Assembly (NCBI GenBank): GCA_036823295.1
Contig: DAISGD010000008.1
Span: 17,772-81,771, forward strand
Reading direction: 5' to 3'
Length of the DNA stretch: 64,000 nt
Origin: UBA4742 sp002403895
GTDB taxonomy: Bacteria; Actinomycetota; Acidimicrobiia; Acidimicrobiales; Acidimicrobilacustridaceae
Positions 1 to 8,617 of this stretch are shown here, piece after piece. The notes under the pieces were generated by a model. The model was not told the DNA's origin and searched no databases. It saw only the letters and a program-made list of their open reading frames with translations. The first letter of the stretch is position 1, and each line of letters opens with the position of its first letter. A program made the translations under genes and the position numbers.

Positions 1-2
1 AC

Positions 3-260
3 ACCGGGACGACCCCGACGTGCACGGGCGGTTGCGCCAAGGCGTGGCCGGCGGCAACCGTGAGCGGCACCCCGACCACGAGCGCCGACATCACCGGAAC
101 GGTCACGGTCACTCCGGCCGCCGACGGCACCAGCCAACTCGTGCTCAACGGTCATCCCCTCTACCGCTACGCGGCCGACACGGCCCCCGGTGACGCCAAC
201 GGCGAGGGCGTCGGTAACGTCTGGTACGCGGTCAAGGCGGACGGCCAGAAGGCCGGGTGA
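3..260 (+). CDS. COG4315-type secreted lipoprotein repeat, C-terminal part (5' end outside window)
   Basis: The reading frame is open from the first bases of the window, so the start lies upstream; 85 residues are visible. It holds the hallmarks of the COG4315 lipoprotein repeat family: a CTGGCAKAWPA segment near the visible start and a GHPLYRYAADTAPGDANG segment followed by VWYAV near residue 73. Members are exported, often lipid-anchored proteins of unknown biochemical role, commonly next to ECF sigma/anti-sigma genes, which fits the pair 46 bases downstream. Whether this gene is a target of that sigma factor is inference. The signal peptide and lipobox cannot be seen here. Confidence 0.8.
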   Translation, partial: TGTTPTCTGGCAKAWPAATVSGTPTTSADITGTVTVTPAADGTSQLVLNGHPLYRYAADTAPGDANGEGVGNVWYAVKADGQKAG

Positions 261-305
261 GTTCCCTCGTCCATTCCGGCAGGGTGGGGGGCTACCGTCT
301 GCGTC

Positions 306-884
306 GTGCCTGCTCACCCCGAGCCGCCTGTGCTCCCTATGGTCGCCACCGGAGTAGACGGCGCCACGTCCGAGCTGTGGGACCGCTACGCCGATCGGGT
401 GCGCAACCTCGGGCTGCGCCTGTCGGGCTACGACCCCCGCTTCGCCGACGATCTCGTGCAAGAAACGTTCGCCAAGCTCTGGAAGGGAGCCGGCCGTTTC
501 GATGCCACCAAGGGCACCGAGGCGACGTTCGTGTTCACCGTGGCCCGGCGCGCGGCGGTGGACCAGTGGCGCCGAGGCCGGCGCTCCGCCGGTGACCAAC
601 CGCTGGACGGGCGGGAGCTCATCGGCGACGGGGCCACACCACGGATCGCCGAGCGGGGAGAGGACCATGTGGACGCCGTGTTGACCGGATGGGTGGTGAC
701 CGAGGCGCTCGACGCGCTCAGCCCGACGCAACGTGAGGTGATCGAGCTCGCTTACTACGGCCAGCTCACCCAGACGGAGATCGCCGAGCGTCTGGGCATC
801 CCGATCGGGACCGTCAAGACCCGCACCTTCGCCGCACTCAAGGCGCTGCGGGTCAGGCTGGCGGACAAGGGGGTGGTGGCGTGA
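306..884 (+). CDS. ECF-family RNA polymerase sigma factor (SigK-like)
   Basis: A 192-residue sigma-70 family factor of the extracytoplasmic-function type. Region 2 lies at about residues 20-90 (LWDRYADRVR, ADDLVQETFAKLWKG, ARRAAVDQWRR) and region 4 at about 125-185 (LSPTQREVIELAYY, then the helix-turn-helix TQTEIAERLGIPIGTVKTR). There is no region 3, as expected for ECF factors. The start used is GTG at 306; an in-frame ATG at 339 would remove 11 residues, and neither has a good Shine-Dalgarno sequence. The stop overlaps the GTG of the anti-sigma gene by 4 bases (GTGA), so the two are translationally coupled. The target promoter is not known. Confidence 0.92.
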   Translation: MPAHPEPPVLPMVATGVDGATSELWDRYADRVRNLGLRLSGYDPRFADDLVQETFAKLWKGAGRFDATKGTEATFVFTVARRAAVDQWRRGRRSAGDQPLDGRELIGDGATPRIAERGEDHVDAVLTGWVVTEALDALSPTQREVIELAYYGQLTQTEIAERLGIPIGTVKTRTFAALKALRVRLADKGVVA

Positions 885-1633
885 CCGGCATCGATGAGAC
901 CGCATCCCGCCCCGACGACGAGCACGAACGCCTCCGCCTCGATGTGGCCGGTTACGTGCTCGGGGGCCTGACTACCCACGAGCAGGGGGCGTTCGAGGGA
1001 CACCTGGCCACATGCCCGACCTGCCAGGACGAGCTCGCCGAGCTCGACCCGCTGCCGGTGCTGCTCGACCTCGCCCGGCCCGAGCCGGAGCCCTCGGCTG
1101 CGCCATCCGCTCCACCCACCGAGGTACCGAGCGCCACTCCCCTGGCTCGCACGGACGGTGTTGCATCGGTCGGCCCGGACCCCCAGCCCACCCGCTCGTC
1201 CCGCACTCGTCGGGTGCTGGTGGGTGCCGCACTGGCGGTGGTCCTCGTGGCTGGTCCGGCCATCGGCGCGGTGGTGACCCACTCCGACGGACCTCGGTTC
1301 TCGCAGCCGGTTGCCCTGCACGCCGTGGGGGACGCCGCCAACGCCAGTCCGGGCCCGTCGGGCTCGGCCGCGTGGCGGGCCATCGACGGCGGGACGCTCG
1401 TTCGGTTGGACCTGTGGGGCCTCCCCGGCGATGGGACCTACTACGAGTGCCTGTGGATCTCCGGGCAGGGCGTGCAATCGGCCGGCACGTTCCGACCGGA
1501 CGCCGACGGCAACGTCCACGTGGACCTGACCACCGCGGCGGCCAAGTACCCCGGCTGGCGCCTGGAGATCCGGGCCCATCCGCCGGGTGGCGGGTCCGAC
1601 ACAGGAGTCACGGTGCTCGACGCCTCGGCCTGA
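881..1633 (+). CDS. RskA-like anti-sigma factor, membrane-anchored
   Basis: A 250-residue protein directly coupled to the ECF sigma gene. The N-terminal part has the zinc-binding anti-sigma signature: His41, Cys45 and Cys48 in HLATCPTC, preceded by a helix with VAGYVLGGLTTHEQ. A Pro/Ala-rich linker (about residues 65-105) leads to one membrane segment at about 108-132 (VLVGAALAVVLVAGPAIGAVV). The C-terminal 115 residues resemble the extracytoplasmic RskA domain (WRAIDGGTLVRLDLWGLP, then YYECLWIS). By family knowledge it would hold the sigma factor at the membrane until released by regulated proteolysis. A rhomboid protease gene follows on the other strand; a functional link is only speculation. 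Confidence 0.9.
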   Translation: MTGIDETASRPDDEHERLRLDVAGYVLGGLTTHEQGAFEGHLATCPTCQDELAELDPLPVLLDLARPEPEPSAAPSAPPTEVPSATPLARTDGVASVGPDPQPTRSSRTRRVLVGAALAVVLVAGPAIGAVVTHSDGPRFSQPVALHAVGDAANASPGPSGSAAWRAIDGGTLVRLDLWGLPGDGTYYECLWISGQGVQSAGTFRPDADGNVHVDLTTAAAKYPGWRLEIRAHPPGGGSDTGVTVLDASA

Positions 1634-1655
1634 ATATTCCGGCGGAGGGGAGCGG

Positions 1656-2549
1656 TCAGAACTTGAGGACCGGATGGGCGTACTGGCCTGCGGCCCAGAT
1701 GGCGCCGAGGGCGAAGATCCAGGCGAAGCCGAGGGCGACGGCCACGCCCACCCATTCGTTGCGGACCCTGCGGTCGAGCTGGAACACGGCCCAGCCGGTC
1801 ACGAACCCGCCGACCAGCCCGCCGATGTGGCCGGCGATGGAAATGCCGGGGATGGCGAAGGTGATGACCAGGTTCAAGATGATCAGACCGCCGAGACCCG
1901 ACTGCATCAGGTTGATCCGCTGCGAGCGCTGGAAGGCCAGGGCCGCCCCCATGAGCCCGAAGATGGCACCCGACGCCCCCACCGTCAGCTCGGTCGGGTT
2001 GGCCAACATGACGGCGAAGGCGCCGGCCAGCAGCGCGGCCAGGTAGAGCGCGGCGAAGCGAGCGTGGCCGAGGACACGCTCGACCTGCGAGCCGAGCAGC
2101 CACAGCACGAGCATGTTCATCCCGATGTGGATGAGTCCGGCGTGCACGAAACCACCGGTGACCAGGCGATACCACTCGCCGAACGCCACGCCGGTTCCTC
2201 CACCCCCGAAACGGAAGGGGTAGCCGCCGAGGAGGCCCCAGTCGGCGGCGAAACTCCCGCTGTTGCCGCTGAGTGAGCCCCCACCCACGATGTCGAGCAC
2301 GAACGCCAACGCGTTCAGGCCGATCAGCACCTGGGTAACGATCGGTCGGGAATCCAGGGAGCGAGGCGTGATCACCGGGCTGTTGCGGGCCCCCTGTTTG
2401 GTGCACTCGGGGCAGTGGAACCCCACCGAGGCCTGCACCATGCAGTCCGGGCAGATGGGCTGGCCGCAGCGCTGGCAGGACACCCCGGCCCGGCGATCGG
2501 GGTGGCGGTAGCAGACAGGGGTCACGGGAGTCACCGTAGGCTCGACCAT
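1656..2549 (-). CDS. Rhomboid-family intramembrane serine protease with N-terminal zinc-binding region
   Basis: The 297-residue product begins with a B-box-like cluster of Cys and His (Cys13, His16, Cys25, Cys28, Cys33, Cys36, His45, Cys46, Cys49), then a rhomboid domain from about residue 65. The catalytic serine is Ser193 in GASGAIFGL and the catalytic histidine is His241 in AGHIGGLVGG; HIGMNM at about 141-146 matches the usual HxxxN element. About six hydrophobic segments are visible. This zinc-finger plus rhomboid layout is common in actinobacteria. It is convergent with the anti-sigma gene, 22 bases away. Its natural substrate cannot be read from the sequence. Confidence 0.93.
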   Translation of the reverse strand: MVEPTVTPVTPVCYRHPDRRAGVSCQRCGQPICPDCMVQASVGFHCPECTKQGARNSPVITPRSLDSRPIVTQVLIGLNALAFVLDIVGGGSLSGNSGSFAADWGLLGGYPFRFGGGGTGVAFGEWYRLVTGGFVHAGLIHIGMNMLVLWLLGSQVERVLGHARFAALYLAALLAGAFAVMLANPTELTVGASGAIFGLMGAALAFQRSQRINLMQSGLGGLIILNLVITFAIPGISIAGHIGGLVGGFVTGWAVFQLDRRVRNEWVGVAVALGFAWIFALGAIWAAGQYAHPVLKF

Positions 2550-2612
2550 CGGCCGCTGACCCTAACGTCTGCGAGCCGCTCATCGGTCGCGAGCCCGACC
2601 AGCAACCAGCCC

Positions 2613-3410
2613 CTACCGCCCGGTGAACGTCGCCCTGCCGGGACCGTTTTCGAGGAATGACTGCACCCCGATGGTGGCGTCCTCACTGCGGAACGACTCG
2701 ACGAACGCCTCCTGCTCGATCTGCAGGCCGGTGGCGAGATCGGTGGTGAGGCCGCGATCGATGGCCTGCTTGGCCAGACCCTGCGCCACCAGGGCCCCTT
2801 GGGCCAGTTCGGCCGCGTACCCGAGCGCCACGTCATGGAGCTCGGCCGGCTCGACCACTCGATCGACCAGACCCATGGCCAGGGCTTCGTCGGCCCCGAC
2901 CTGACGCCCGGTGAGGATGAGGTCCTTGGCCCGGGAGGGACCCACCAGCCTGGCCAAGCGCTGCGTTCCCCCGCCGCCAGGGATGATGCCCAGCAGGATC
3001 TCGGGCTGGCCGAACTTGGCCCGGGTGGACGCGAAGCGGACATCGCAGGCCAAGGCCAGCTCGCACCCGCCACCCAGGGCGTACCCGCTGATGGCGGCCA
3101 CCACCATGCGCGGGATCGAGGCCATCGCGTCGAGGGCCTCGAGGAAAAGACCACCGATGCGGGCCGCCTCAACCGGACCGCCGAACTCGGCGATCTCAGC
3201 GCCGGCAGCGAAGAGCCGGTTGCCACCGGTGACCATCACCGCCCCGGGCGGATCGGCGTGCAGGGCCTCAGCAACCCCCCGCAACTCGGTCAGGAGCTGG
3301 ACATTGAGCGCGTTGACCTTTGGATGGTGGAGCGTGATGACCGCCACGCCGTCTTCTCGCCGCTCGAGATGGACCAGTTCGGAAGGGGCGTCGCCCGGTG
3401 CCGTCGTCAT
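2613..3410 (-). CDS. Enoyl-CoA hydratase/isomerase family protein
   Basis: A 265-residue crotonase-fold enzyme. The oxyanion-hole segments AGAEIAEF and GYALGGGCELAL are present, and both catalytic glutamates of true enoyl-CoA hydratases are retained (the E of GGGCELAL and the E of FGQPEILLG). GGGGTQRLARLVG and LTGRQVGADEALAMGLVDRV are also typical. It should hydrate trans-2-enoyl-CoA in fatty-acid or branched-acid beta-oxidation. The ATG at 3410 was chosen because it opens directly into conserved sequence (HLERREDGVAVITLHHPKVNAL); the frame stays open to 3755 but that extension has no family similarity. It stands alone, divergent from mscL. Confidence 0.93.
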   Translation of the reverse strand: MTTAPGDAPSELVHLERREDGVAVITLHHPKVNALNVQLLTELRGVAEALHADPPGAVMVTGGNRLFAAGAEIAEFGGPVEAARIGGLFLEALDAMASIPRMVVAAISGYALGGGCELALACDVRFASTRAKFGQPEILLGIIPGGGGTQRLARLVGPSRAKDLILTGRQVGADEALAMGLVDRVVEPAELHDVALGYAAELAQGALVAQGLAKQAIDRGLTTDLATGLQIEQEAFVESFRSEDATIGVQSFLENGPGRATFTGR

Positions 3411-3570
3411 GGGCGAGAACCTACTGCGGTCGCCTCTGCGCCAGCGTGCCTCAGCCCCGCAGCGTCGAGCGCGACCCCCTACATTGGTCGGATCTGCCGG
3501 CCGAGGCAGGTGTCCCACCGACCCCCTCCTGGAGGCCTCGCGGGGCGGCGACCACGACCGGAGCGAGCCA

Positions 3571-3948
3571 ATGATCAAGGAATTCAAGGACTTCATCACC
3601 CGGGGCAACGTCTTGGACCTGGCGGTGGCGATCGTGGTCGGCGTCGCGTTCACCAATGTCATCAACGCCTTCGCCAAGGGCATCTTGATGCAGCTCATCG
3701 CCGCCATCTTCGGCACGGTGGACTTCGAGGCTCTGTCGTTCAAGATCAACGGCACGCCGATCCTCTACGGCGCCTTCCTCACGGTGCTCATCAACTTCGT
3801 CATCGTGGCCTTCGCCATGTTCGTCGTGGTCAAGGGCATCAACACCATGCAGAACCTGCGCAGCCGCGAAGAGCTGGAGGAGGCCGAGATCACCGAGGTG
3901 GAACTCCTCACCGAGATCCGCGACGCCCTCCAGGCCCGCAACGGCTGA
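3571..3948 (+). CDS. mscL: Large-conductance mechanosensitive channel
   Basis: A 125-residue MscL, the usual family length. It opens with the amphipathic N-terminal helix MIKEFKDFITRGNVLDLAVA, then TM1 (AIVVGVAFTNVINAFAKGI), a short periplasmic loop (KINGTPILYGAF) and TM2 (LTVLINFVIVAFAMFVVVKGIN), and ends with an acidic cytoplasmic helix. The pentameric channel releases solutes during hypo-osmotic shock. A GGAG at 3560-3563 lies 7 bases before the ATG, which fixes the start although the frame is open further upstream. It is transcribed away from the enoyl-CoA hydratase and towards the MeaB gene, with a long inverted repeat between. Confidence 0.96.
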   Translation: MIKEFKDFITRGNVLDLAVAIVVGVAFTNVINAFAKGILMQLIAAIFGTVDFEALSFKINGTPILYGAFLTVLINFVIVAFAMFVVVKGINTMQNLRSREELEEAEITEVELLTEIRDALQARNG

Positions 3949-3982
3949 GTCCGCCGCCGACCTCTCGGCCCTCCCCGTTCCG

Positions 3983-4020
3983 CGCGCACTTTTTGGCCGT
4001 ATGTGACCGAAAAGTGCGCG
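3983..4020. terminator. Long inverted repeat between convergent genes
   Basis: Arms CGCGCACTTTT (3983-3993) and AAAAGTGCGCG (4010-4020) are perfectly complementary over 11 bp with a 16-base loop. It sits 35 bases after mscL and 20 bases before the end of the convergent MeaB gene. The T-run and A-run lie at the tops of the arms rather than after the stem, so it is not a textbook intrinsic terminator, but its position suits a bidirectional transcript end. Confidence 0.55.
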
Positions 4021-4039
4021 GAGAACAGGAATGGCAGCG

Positions 4040-5014
4040 TCAGGACTCGAGCGACGCGGCCAGGAGCCGATCGGCTGCCGACCACGGGTCGAGCTGTCGG
4101 CCGGTGACCTGGTCGCGCAGCTCCGCATACAGCTCCGACGCCGACAGCCCCGCGACCCGCTCGGCCAGTCGAGCACCCACCACCCGCTCGAACTCGGCGG
4201 CCAGGCGGTCGGCTCGGCGCGTGGCGAGCGTGCCGGAGACTTCGAGATGGTGCCGGTGGCGGGACAGCTCGGCCCACAACTCAGCCGTGCCGTCGCCCGT
4301 CGAAGCGACGGTGGCCATGATCGGCGGTCGCCACGGGTCCGGGCCGGGACCGACGGCCGACAGTTCCAACATCTGGTCCAGGTCGCGACGGGTGTCGGCC
4401 ACGCCGGGACGGTCGGCCTTGTTGATCACGAAGAGATCAGCGATCTCCATCAGCCCTGCCTTATTGGCCTGGACGGCATCACCCCAGCCCGGGTTGACCA
4501 CCACAACGGTCGAATCCGCCTCGCCGGCGATCTCGACCTCGACCTGACCCACCCCGACCGTCTCGATCAACACGATGTCGCATCCCGCCGCGCCGAGTAC
4601 CCGAGCCGCCTGCGGGGTGGCAACGGCCAGCCCGCCCAGATGACCACGGGTGGCCATAGACCGGATGAACACTCCTTCGTCCAGGGCGTGTTCGCCCATG
4701 CGGACCCGGTCGCCCAGGATGGCCCCGCCGGTGAACGGCGAAGACGGATCGATGGCAAGCACGCCCACGCCTCGGCCGGCGGCGCGAGCGTGGCCGATGA
4801 GCGCGCTGGTCAGCGTCGACTTGCCCGAACCGGGCGAGCCGGTCAGCCCGATGGTGAGGGCAGTGCTCCCGGCGGGGAACACGACCCGATCGACGGCGGC
4901 GGCCTCGTCGCCGCCCTTTTCGACGACGGTGAGCAGCCGAGCGAGCGCGACTCGATCACCGGACCGGGCGAGATCCAGGAGCTCAGCGGGGTCAGTCGAG
5001 CGGAGCCGGGGCAC
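4040..5014 (-). CDS. meaB: MeaB/ArgK-type G3E GTPase, chaperone of a B12-dependent acyl-CoA mutase
   Basis: A 324-residue P-loop GTPase. Walker A is GSPGSGKST (residues 59-67); IETVGVGQVEVEIA and the specificity motif NKAD (FVINKADRPG) are typical of the MeaB/ArgK family, as is the Ser-rich VLAIDPSSPFTGGAILGDR. The family loads adenosylcobalamin into, and protects, methylmalonyl- or isobutyryl-CoA mutases. The only mutase in the window is the large subunit at 16775-18439 on the same strand, about 12 kb away, and it is the likely but unproven client. meaB is usually beside its mutase, so the separation is mildly unusual. Confidence 0.92.
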   Translation of the reverse strand: MPRLRSTDPAELLDLARSGDRVALARLLTVVEKGGDEAAAVDRVVFPAGSTALTIGLTGSPGSGKSTLTSALIGHARAAGRGVGVLAIDPSSPFTGGAILGDRVRMGEHALDEGVFIRSMATRGHLGGLAVATPQAARVLGAAGCDIVLIETVGVGQVEVEIAGEADSTVVVVNPGWGDAVQANKAGLMEIADLFVINKADRPGVADTRRDLDQMLELSAVGPGPDPWRPPIMATVASTGDGTAELWAELSRHRHHLEVSGTLATRRADRLAAEFERVVGARLAERVAGLSASELYAELRDQVTGRQLDPWSAADRLLAASLES

Positions 5015-5194
5015 TCGGAGACACTACGCCCGGTCACCGCTTGAGCCGGCGTTCCCGTTGCCGCCCCGGCGTTGAGTCGTGTGGAGAACCAAGACCGCGA
5101 GACAGCCACCGACCGCGGGAACTACCGTCACCCCTGGAAACGGTTTGGACGGCGTGAGGGCGACGGTCATCAACACCGCAAAAGGGGAGGCTCG

Positions 5195-6754
5195 ATGGCT
5201 CGGGGGCGGCTGTGGCTGACGCTCGGACTCGAGGGTGGCGAGGGTGGCGAGGGTCCAGTCGAGGATGTGCTCGAGAAGCAGGGCCGCCAACGCGTCCTGG
5301 TCGGTGACGTCGACGAGTTCCTGCCTTGCACCGATGACCTCGTGACGCTCGATCTCGTCGGATATCCCAACGCCGCCCTGCTCGTGGCCAGGGTCCTCCA
5401 GCGCAGTCTCCGCTCCCCTGAGCACGCGTTGGGACTGGCCTCCAGCGCGCACGAGACCTTCGCGGCGGCGGGTGACGTCGAGGGCCTGGGTGCGGCCGAG
5501 ACCGTGCTCGGAGATCTGGCCTGGCAACGCGGAAACGTCGCCGGCGCCGACACCCATTGGTCTGCCGCCATGGGACACGAGGCCGCCGGTTCCTCCTCCG
5601 CCGGGTTGTTGACGCTGCGGGCGGCCGCCGACTTCCTGACCATCGGCGACGTCGACCGATCGATGCCCCGGGTGCACGAAGCCTACGCCGCCACCGTGCT
5701 GGACGGCACCGAGGTCGACGAGGCCATGGCCACCCTGCTGGGCGGCTTGCTGGTCATGGACACGGGTGACCTGGATCGGGCCAGCGACGCGCTCCAGCGA
5801 GCCAACGACCTGTTCAGGGAGATCCGGTCCGAACCTGACGCAGCCATGTGGCCACTCGTCCCCCTCGGCCTGGGTGAGGTCGCGGCCCGGCGCGGTGAGC
5901 CCATTGAAGCCCGGACCCTGTTCGATCAGGGCCTGGAGATGGCGACGCGGATGGGCCGACCGGGCCTGGCGATCGCCGCCCGCGCCATGGTGCCACTCCA
6001 CTTGAGCGGAGAGGATCCGGTGGGCGCACTGGCCCAGGCCACCGAAATCGTCGCCGTGGCCGACGACCGCGATGCCCACTGGTTCGCCCGTCAACTGGCC
6101 GACCGGGCCCTCGCCGAGGCCTACCTGGCCAACGGCGAGTTCGACGCGGCGGCATGTCAAGCCTCGAACTGTGTCGCGCGCGCGGGCAACCCGCTGCTGC
6201 GGGCCAAGTGCCTGATGATCGCCGGGAGGATCGACCTGGCCCGGGACAACACGGCCAATGCCGTCGTGGCCCTCAACGAAGCGGCCACCACGTTTCTGTC
6301 ACGAGGCACCTCTCTGCGGGCGGTCGAGGCACTCCTCGCCCTGGCCACCGCCGACCCCGAGCGGGCGCCGGAGTACCTGGGACTCGCCTTCGACCGGACC
6401 GGCCCCGATGTGGCCTTCCAACGGCTGTGGGCCCAGCGCCCGCCGTTCCTGGTCACTCTGGGCCCCGCCGATGACTGCCGATTCAACCTCGACCACCAGG
6501 AGTTGCGCCTGGGTGACAAAGGCGAGCAACTGGTGGCCGAGGCCGTGCGCCGCGGCGAGGCCGGCCTGCACTGGGAACAGGCGGCCGCCGCGCTATGGCC
6601 CGAGGACACCAATCACGACCGCATCAAGAGCCGCCTCACCAGCCTCACCAGCCTCGTACGTGGCCGCCTGGGATCGGAGGGATGGCGTCTCCGTCGAGAT
6701 GGCCCCCTGTTTGTCTTCGTCGCCTTCGGGGCACAGATCGCCACGAAACCGTGA
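5195..6754 (+). CDS. TPR-like protein with C-terminal winged-helix domain (paralogue A)
   Basis: A 519-residue protein of helical, Ala/Leu-rich repeats (about residues 30-410, tetratricopeptide-like) followed by a winged-helix-like end. The segment AAALWPE at about residues 465-471, then SRLTSLTSLVRGRLGSEGWRLRRDG, resembles the DNA-binding domain of SARP/BTAD regulators, in which LWPE lies before the recognition helix. No ATPase P-loop or receiver domain is present. The start ATG at 5195 is preceded by GGGGAGG (5184-5190); the frame is open further upstream without similarity. The next gene is a clear paralogue, sharing LITLDL/LVTLDL near the N terminus and AAALWPE with LGSE(G/A)WRL at the C terminus. 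A transcription-regulator role is inference. Confidence 0.8.
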   Translation: MARGRLWLTLGLEGGEGGEGPVEDVLEKQGRQRVLVGDVDEFLPCTDDLVTLDLVGYPNAALLVARVLQRSLRSPEHALGLASSAHETFAAAGDVEGLGAAETVLGDLAWQRGNVAGADTHWSAAMGHEAAGSSSAGLLTLRAAADFLTIGDVDRSMPRVHEAYAATVLDGTEVDEAMATLLGGLLVMDTGDLDRASDALQRANDLFREIRSEPDAAMWPLVPLGLGEVAARRGEPIEARTLFDQGLEMATRMGRPGLAIAARAMVPLHLSGEDPVGALAQATEIVAVADDRDAHWFARQLADRALAEAYLANGEFDAAACQASNCVARAGNPLLRAKCLMIAGRIDLARDNTANAVVALNEAATTFLSRGTSLRAVEALLALATADPERAPEYLGLAFDRTGPDVAFQRLWAQRPPFLVTLGPADDCRFNLDHQELRLGDKGEQLVAEAVRRGEAGLHWEQAAAALWPEDTNHDRIKSRLTSLTSLVRGRLGSEGWRLRRDGPLFVFVAFGAQIATKP

Positions 6755-6817
6755 ACGGAGGCGCGTCGGCGGGTGCTGTCGCTCGCGGAGCGTCCGATCT
6801 CCGTGTCGTACTTTAGT

Positions 6818-6832
6818 GTGAACGCTGTTCAC
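6818..6832. promoter_or_regulatory. Inverted repeat between the paralogous TPR genes, candidate operator
   Basis: GTGAAC (6818-6823) and GTTCAC (6827-6832) form a perfect 6-bp inverted repeat around GCT. It lies 26 bases before the ATG of the second TPR/winged-helix gene and 63 bases after the first, where a dimeric regulator could act. Which protein binds is unknown; autoregulation by one of the two neighbours is possible. Confidence 0.45.
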
Positions 6833-6858
6833 TCCATCGAGCGGATGTAGGACACTGC

Positions 6859-8598
6859 ATGCTGCTGGGCCAACTCATCACCCAGATCGTCCGAGAGGGC
6901 GAGACGTTCGAGGAGGCGCTTGATCGCGAGGCGCGAACAATGGTGGTTGAGAGTCGGGCCGAGACCCTCCTGCCCCTGCTCCACCACCTCATCACGCTCG
7001 ACCTCAGCGACCTCCCCTTCGCCCAGTTGCTCGTCGCTCTGGTGGCCAACGCCGATGTACCCAAGCGGACCCAGCTCACGTTTGCCATGCTCGACGAGGC
7101 CACGGCCACGTTCTCGGCTCGTCCCGACGCCGACGGCGAGGCCATCGCTGCCTGGGTCCGGGGCAACGTCCTGCTCGGCTTGGGCGATGTAGCCGGCGCC
7201 GCCCGGGCCTGGAAGCGAGCCGCCGACCTCGACCCCACCACCGACCTCGTCGAGGACATGTCGCTCGCCAACCTGGCGTACGCCTCGTACGGCGTGAGCG
7301 GGAACGTCGACGAGGCGTTGCACCTCGCTGCCGCCGCCGTTGGTTCCGCCCGAGCACGCGACCACGGGCGGGGCGAGGGCTTGGCCCTCGTCTACACGGC
7401 CTACCTCCAGATCATGTCCGGCCGCTTCGCCCAGGCCGAGGAGGCCTTGGCCACGGCCGATGAGGCCTTTGGCCGCGCCAACCAGGACGATGGCCCGCCC
7501 TACGAGTGGCCCCTGGTCTATGCCGGCATCGGCGCGCTGGCGGGTCTACGAGGACTCCCCGAACAGGCCGACACCGAATTCCTCCGCGGCGTGTTGCTCG
7601 CCCGGCACCTGGAGAACCCCTGGTACGAGGCCATCGTGCGCACATTGCGCGCCGACCACACCATGCATTTCGATTCCCGCCGAGCGCATGTCGATTGCCG
7701 CTGGGCACTGCACGAATTCGAGGACGTGAGCGACCGCTGGTGGGGCACGATCGTCCTGCGGGTCCGGGCCGATGCGGCCTTGGCGGCCGGTGAGGTCGAG
7801 GCCAGTCGACAGCTGGCCCTCGGCGCCCTCGAACGGCTCGAGAATCCGGTGGAGCGCGGTCGTTGCCTCGTCTCGCTGAGCCGGGCGCTGCTCGCCAGCG
7901 ACGATCAGAACGGCGCCGCCCAACGAGCGGACGAAGCGGTGCGATCGCTCGAGCCCACTGGAGCCAGCTTCCTGCTGTGCGAGGCGCTCCTGCTGCTGGC
8001 TGACTGCGACCCACTCCGGGCGCCCGACGCGATCGAGCGGGCCCGAGAGCTCAGCACCGATGACACCGCCTACGCCCGCTTGTGGGCGGCGCGGCCGAAT
8101 CTGCGGATGCAGGTCCTCGGCCGGGCCGTGGTGTGCGTGGGCTCGGTTCCCGTGCGCTTCCGAACGACCCGGGCCGAGTTGCTCGTGTTGATGTTGACGG
8201 TGGCGGGAGGTCGGGCCATCGATGCCGGCCAGGTGGCTGCCGCCCTGTGGCCCGAGGGCGCCGGGACCAAGGTGGCCAGCAACCTGTCCACCGCCACCTA
8301 TGACGCGCGCCAGGCCCTCGGGTCCGAGGCCTGGCGCCTGCACCGGCGGGGATCCCAGCTGTGGCTCGACCTCGACGGAGCGTTCGTCGATCTGGACGAC
8401 GCCATGCGGCGGGCGCGGGGGTCGGCCGGCAACGGAACGACCACGCCCTCCGACGACGAGATCGAACAGGACCGTCGTGCTGCCCTGCGGGCCCTGCATG
8501 AGGAGCTCCTGCCGGCGCTGGCCTTCGAGCCATGGGTGGCCGAAGCGAATCGGCGGCGAGAGGCGTTCCTGGAGCTGATGACGGGCGATCCCGGCTGA
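6859..8598 (+). CDS. TPR-like protein with C-terminal SARP-type winged helix (paralogue B)
   Basis: A 579-residue paralogue of the gene before it. Residues 1-420 are helical TPR-like repeats (for example VRGNVLLGLGDVAGAARAWK). From about residue 430 the sequence TRAELLVLMLTVAGGRAIDA, AAALWPE and LGSEAWRLHRRG matches the OmpR/SARP winged-helix pattern, and the last 60 residues (ELLPALAFEPWVAEANRRRE) look like the opening of a BTAD domain. Classical SARPs have the winged helix first; here it is last, so the order is inverted. The ATG at 6859 has only a weak AGGA upstream. Both genes probably arose by tandem duplication. Ligand and targets are unknown. Confidence 0.8.
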   Translation: MLLGQLITQIVREGETFEEALDREARTMVVESRAETLLPLLHHLITLDLSDLPFAQLLVALVANADVPKRTQLTFAMLDEATATFSARPDADGEAIAAWVRGNVLLGLGDVAGAARAWKRAADLDPTTDLVEDMSLANLAYASYGVSGNVDEALHLAAAAVGSARARDHGRGEGLALVYTAYLQIMSGRFAQAEEALATADEAFGRANQDDGPPYEWPLVYAGIGALAGLRGLPEQADTEFLRGVLLARHLENPWYEAIVRTLRADHTMHFDSRRAHVDCRWALHEFEDVSDRWWGTIVLRVRADAALAAGEVEASRQLALGALERLENPVERGRCLVSLSRALLASDDQNGAAQRADEAVRSLEPTGASFLLCEALLLLADCDPLRAPDAIERARELSTDDTAYARLWAARPNLRMQVLGRAVVCVGSVPVRFRTTRAELLVLMLTVAGGRAIDAGQVAAALWPEGAGTKVASNLSTATYDARQALGSEAWRLHRRGSQLWLDLDGAFVDLDDAMRRARGSAGNGTTTPSDDEIEQDRRAALRALHEELLPALAFEPWVAEANRRREAFLELMTGDPG

Positions 8599-8617
8599 TC
8601 GCGAGGATCGCTGCCGA

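Noticed and set aside
2799..4547. 582-codon plus-strand open frame spanning enoyl-CoA hydratase, mscL and meaB
   Set aside because: Crosses three genes with clear family motifs in other frames; composition is not protein-like.
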